64,000 bases of DNA. It comes from Atrina japonica (taxonomy: Eukaryota > Mollusca > Bivalvia > Pterioida > Pinnidae). How positions within the stretch are numbered: the stretch's first letter is position 1; every line of letters begins with the position of its first letter. The position numbers were made by a program, and so were the translations under genes. Below, one piece after another: positions 59,400 through 64,000 of this stretch. The notes beneath the pieces were generated by a model, which ran no database searches, was not told where the DNA came from, and saw nothing but the letters and a program-made list of their open reading frames with translations. Where the stretch lies: positions 1,262,001 to 1,326,000 of the forward strand of contig BROG01000128.1 of NCBI GenBank assembly GCA_030159075.1, given 5' to 3'.

Positions 59400-60672
59400 C
59401 GCCAGGTGTTATTTACACAGTATATCAAAGGTAATATTTATAATGAGAATACCTATACAACCCATATACACAGTATATCAAAGGTAATATTTATAATGAG
59501 AATACCTATACATGCCATATACACAGCACATGTATATCAAAGGTCATATTTATAATGAGAATACCTATACATGTCATATACACAGCACATGTATATCAAA
59601 GGTAATATTTATAATGAGAATACCTATACATGTCATATACACAGCACATGTATACCAAAGGTAATATTTATGATGAGAATACCTATACATGCCATTTACA
59701 CAGTATATCAAAGGTAATATTTATAATGAGAATACCTATACATGTCATATACACAGCACATGTATATCAAAGGTCATATTTATAATGAGAATACCTATAC
59801 ATGTCATATACACAGCACATGTATATCAAAGGTCATATTTATAATGAGAATACCTATACATGTCATATACACAGCACATGTATATCAAAGGTCATATTTA
59901 TAATGAGAATACCTATACATGTCATATACACAGCACATGTATATCAAAGGTAATATTTATAATGAGAATACCTATACATGTCATATACACAGCACATGTA
60001 TACCAAAGGTAATATTTATGATGAGAATACCTATACATGCCATTTACACAGTATATCAAAGGTAATATTATAATGAGAATACCTATACATGTCATATACA
60101 CAGCACATGTATACCAAAGGTAATATTTATGATGAGAATACCTATACATGCCATATACACAGTATACCAAAGGTAATATTTATGATAAGAATATCTATAC
60201 ATGTCATATACACAGTATACCAAAGGTAATATTTATAATGAGAATACCTATACATGCCATATACACAGTATACCAAAGGTAATATTTATGATAACAATAC
60301 CTATACATGTCATATACACAGTATACCAAAGGTAATATTTATAATAAGAATACCTATACATGTCATATACACAGTATACCAAAGGTAATATTTATAATGA
60401 GAATACCTATACATGCCATATACACAGCACATGTATACCAAAGGTAATATTTATAATGAGAATACCTATACATGCCATTTACACAGTATATCAAAGGTAA
60501 TATTTATAATGAGAATACCTATACATGTCATATACATGTACACAGCACATGTATACCAAAGGTAATATTTATAATGAGAATACCTATACATGCCATTTAC
60601 ACAGTATATCAAAGGTAATATTTATAATGAGAATACCTATACATGCCATATACACAGTATACCAAAGGTAAT
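59400..60672. repeat. 53/59-bp minisatellite, about 23 copies
   Basis: Unit caaaggtaatatttataatg, agaatacctatacatgtcat, atacacagtatat. The 59-bp form carries six extra bases (cagCACATGtatat). A series of variants around 59640 recurs at about 59995, suggesting a local higher-order period near 355 bp. Confidence 0.94.
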
Positions 60673-61469
60673 AATGGGCAATAATGTTAACCTCCATCTC
60701 CTCTTAAAAAAAATACACATGTATGTATGTAACAACCTAAACTAGGAAAGTAACAAACTTTTAAACTACAGTAGCAAGACTGACTGGATAATAAATAAAA
60801 CATTGGCACTTTGGTAGAGTAACAAAAGAAGTGTTTATTTAATGAATGAAAGTTTGTCAGAGTGCATTTATTGTCAATATGGATGCTGTTTAGGTGACAG
60901 ATAAATAAAATGGTGCTCACTAGTGTGCCATGAATATTTATTTGTCACCCAAACGTCAGAATGATTTATTGATTCCTGAATTCCGATTTAAACAGCAATC
61001 TAATCAACAGGTAAGCCAGATCAATCTGTAGACTGAATATGCATACATTAAAACCAAAACATGACTGAATAATATCGGTATGAATAGTGCTGACCTCACC
61101 AAAACATTTCAAGTTATTTCCACCTGATGTATGTATTTAGCAGGTTACTGTAAGCTATTACAATTAATCGCCATGACTTTCAAGGTAACAAGGTAAATGC
61201 AGCCTGAGGTCAAGGTGTCTGATTGTATGAGTTCAAATGCACCTCAGAATGTTTTACATCTAAATATGTTGACTGCATAAATAATCAATTTTGTGTGGAT
61301 ATCTTATTCCATCTAGCCATGAAAATAATGGACTCTACTGAAAATCAATGACATAGACAGACAAATTGTGTCTTTAGGGTGTATGAGTTAACATAGATTA
61401 GACATTGATTACCATAGTCCTATGATTAGAACATTGTGCTCTCAAGCACAACTCATGGCCAGTTGCCCG
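60673..61469. other. Intronic DNA with one dispersed repeat block
   Basis: 61337-61395 (aatggactctactgaaaatc, gtgtctttagggtgtatgag) matches the family at 36687-36745. Remainder anonymous. Confidence 0.4.
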
Positions 61470-61755
61470 AACCTTGATTTTTACTCTCAAGTCTGAGAAT
61501 CTTAAGCCAGTTTAGGTTATCCTGACATTTGATTGGCTGATCATGAGTACACCAAGTTATAAGTATATTCTTAAGTTTTTAGCACATGGCCATGGGCCCA
61601 GAGCCTGGCACTATAAAACTTTAGAAATAACTCAAGTCTGAGAAAATTTGCAACTTGGCCTGCTGAGCCAATCAGACTTCAGGATAAGCCAAAGTTGAGG
61701 AAAGTTATTAGACTGAAAGTTATTCTCAAGTTTTATGGTGCCAGCCCCATTAGAC
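61470..61755. mobile_element. Harbinger-like MITE pair (TGGCACCATAAAACTT ends)
   Basis: 61600-61755 is a palindrome: ctggcactataaaactttag faces agttttatggtgccagcccc. A related diverged unit (ctcaagtctgagaatcttaa...tattcttaagttttt) lies directly before it. The termini match the end at 13138. Confidence 0.6.
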
Positions 61756-61939
61756 ATCTCTCATCTCTTGCCAGTGCTGGTTTAGTCTTGAAGGGCCCTA
61801 AAAATGCTAATTATGTGAGGTACATGTAGTTTTCAAGTTTACTAGCAGAATGCTAGTGGTATACTCCTGGGTACAATGAAACCATGTTTCCTCCTAAACC
61901 ATTCGTAACTGGCAACATACAACAAAACTACATGTTAGT

Positions 61940-62207
61940 TGGTTGTATTGTTGTTTAACGTCCTGCTCAAGAATCTTTCATTCATATGGAGATGTCATCA
62001 AATGCTAGTGAAGGGCTTCAAATTTTGGCCTATGCTTGGCATTTACAGCCATTGAGCAGTGAGGGTTCTTTAATGTGCCGACATCTACTGTGACACGGGA
62101 CCTCGGTTTTTACTGTTTCATTTGAAGGACTGGAATCTGATCTACCGCTGGCTGGACTCAAACTCAAGACCTCATGATCAAGAGTCGAGCCCACTACCAA
62201 CTATGGT
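61940..62207 (-). mobile_element. tRNA-derived SINE, V-SINE-like, copy 3
   Basis: Same layout as 26848-27133; diverged (B-box region gagtttgagtcc on the minus strand, core gttaaa replaced by attaaa). Confidence 0.75.
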
Positions 62208-62709
62208 AGATAAAGAACATACAACATAACGACCAAGCTGTTAATCAAAACTTGTATATCAGGACACTGATTTTCATATAAAAATGCAGGAAAGTCCATT
62301 TCTTTACATCTAAAATTCAAACATTTCCCTGACCCCTCCCCCTAGCAGGCACATTCTGATTTTTTTCTACTTTTAATATTTGTACTTGATGAACAATAAC
62401 AAATAAGAGCTATACACAGGCATAAAAAATCTTATTTTGCTATATATTTTGTGAAAATAAGGTCAGGTCCAATGTGGTATTCATATACAAATATAAAGTT
62501 TGAATTCAACCAATTGCAATTGAAAAAGTACCAAATCTGAGTCTCTCAAGAGGCAATTTTCACAAAATATATAGAAATATAAGAATTTTTATATAATGGC
62601 TATGTGCATGTATAATTCTTTATTGTTACTACTTCTAAGTGGTAAGAAAGGAAAACCAAAATTTAAAAAAAACACAGGTAATGCCCCTTAACTTTTATAA
62701 CAGTTACCG
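62208..62709. other. Anonymous sequence
   Basis: AT-rich, nothing recognised. Confidence 0.35.
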
Positions 62710-62723
62710 TAAGAAAATCTGCT

Positions 62724-62950
62724 GTTACACAACAGAATCCTCGAGACTCATACATGTACTAGTATTCAAATGATTCCACACAGGAGGATGTAGTATTATT
62801 GCTGTACACAACAGAATTCTCTCATACATGTACTAGTATTCAAATAATTCCATACGGGAGGATGTAGTATTATTGCCGTACACAACAGAATCCTCTCATA
62901 CATGTACTAGTATTCAAATGATTTCACATGGGAGGATGTAGTATTATACT
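62724..62950. repeat. 74-bp tandem repeat, 3 copies
   Basis: acacaacagaat...ctcatacatgtactagtatt...ggaggatgtagtattattgc repeated three times. Confidence 0.9.
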
Positions 62951-62973
62951 ATATATACATGTATATACACACA

Positions 62974-63721
62974 GTTGACTCTCGATGGGTTGAACCTCCA
63001 AATTCTCGAAACCTCCAAGTTTCTTACAGGTCCCGATTTTTTTTCCTTTCATAAATTAAGTAAAATTACTCTTGATCTCTCGAATGTCAAAACTTCGAAG
63101 TTCTAGAAACCTCAAAGTCATTTCGAAGTCCCGATTTGTATATTCTTTTATATTTCACTCTCAAAACCTCAAAGTTTGAGTAATTATCATGAATATATAA
63201 ACAGTCAATGCGTTAGCGAGAATGACACTGGGACCTATCCCTGGCAGATTAAACAAAAGGTGTTTTGATAACCGGATGACAAGTACGTTCTGACCAAATC
63301 CAGTAGTAACTGACAGGATTGTTAATTAATCAAGATCAATCAAAACAGAAGAACTTTCAACTAAACACGTGTCATAGATTACGATTTTGTGTACATGTGT
63401 AGATATAACCAGCAAGTTGTCATTTAACTTTTACATCAAGGGGTACTGTACAATAGGTTATTCTAACATTTTATACCTCATAGATATGTCGACAACCATT
63501 ATTATCCTAATCGGCTCTGATGCATAATAAAGATAACATACTTACATGTCTTCATGTTTGAAAACTAGGTAGGGAGACTGTTTATTTTCATGTGAATTAC
63601 AAAAACAAGCATCCCTTATTCTGTATAGTATAAGAACCTACATCGGTTCAAACTCTCAAAAACTTGAACTTTTGAAACCTCAAAGTTTTACAGTGGTCCT
63701 GTGGACTTCGAGAGTCACCTG
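62974..63721. mobile_element. Pogo/Tigger-like non-autonomous element
   Basis: Left acagttgactctcgatgggt; reverse complement of the right end acaggtgactctcgaagtcc. Inner arms carry repeated cgaaacctc/aacctcaaagt phrases. TA follows the right end; the left has CA. About 750 bp, no transposase. Similar acctcaaagttt phrases occur several times at both ends as subterminal repeats. Confidence 0.65.
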
Positions 63722-63728
63722 TAGATAT

Positions 63729-63841
<113 letters not shown>

Positions 63842-64000
63842 ATCATTATATTATGTCTATTTGGTGCAAAGAAAAAGAAAAAGCCTACGTACCTATCTAC
63901 CCATCTTCAAAATCATGGGTCAGGTAAAGGGATATTTTTAATACCAACCTGAATTGTGATCAGAAATGGCATTGCAATATTTTCTTGTGGTTATACATGT

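Noticed and set aside
63540..63575. Upstream coding exon of phospholipase D (ATGAAGACAT before GTAAGT on the minus strand, phase compatible with the exon at 49761)
   Set aside because: Only about 19 bp, inside a TIR element; phase match has a one-in-three chance and the encoded MKT is uninformative.

Overview
This is eukaryotic, AT-rich, intron-like DNA, most likely from a bivalve mollusc. That assignment is inference: it rests on the repeat families (a V-SINE-like tRNA SINE, several short elements with tandem cores ending in a hairpin plus CTAA, and heavy acatgtacatgt-type microsatellites), which resemble those known from oysters, scallops and clams. No prokaryotic operon, rRNA, CRISPR array or functional tRNA was seen.

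The only conserved cellular gene I can support is on the minus strand. Two small exons with correct splice sites and compatible phase (49611-49761, then 25390-25518) encode adjacent pieces of a PX-PH type phospholipase D (PLD1/2 family). They cover the segment just before the PX domain and the first half of the PX domain, including its basic RRRY..F phosphoinositide-binding motif. The intron between them is 24,092 bp. The flanking introns run off both window ends (at least 25.4 kb downstream and 14.2 kb upstream), so almost everything else here appears to be intronic cargo of one gene.

That cargo has three layers. (1) Tandem arrays make up roughly a quarter of the window (about 15 kb by my rough sum). 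Units are 20 bp (7300-10701), 36 bp, 45 bp (two unrelated), 37 bp, 30 bp, 31/33 bp (37107-39252), 72 bp, 199 bp, 26 bp (48467-49247), 39 bp, 53/59 bp and 74 bp. Several show higher-order structure. (2) Mobile elements: a V-SINE-like family (3 copies); a second tRNA-derived SINE family (about 8 full or partial copies); a decayed LINE with PHD-like and endonuclease regions (31900-32960); an internally deleted pogo-like element that kept its N-terminal DNA-binding domain (18534-20278); a Harbinger-like relic (13138-14103); hAT-like, mariner/pogo-like and unclassified TIR elements; and four Helentron-like families with hairpin-CTAA ends. (3) Two local duplications: a tandem pair at 25870-28645, and a dispersed pair at 45196-47210 / 51687-54125.

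The most striking relationship is between layers 1 and 2. The tRNA-SINE family has produced three different minisatellites at three loci, each by amplifying a different internal segment bounded by short direct repeats. Two further arrays abut copies of the same SINE. Other arrays have in turn been hit by DNA transposons, leaving insertions whose empty site can be read directly from neighbouring repeat units.
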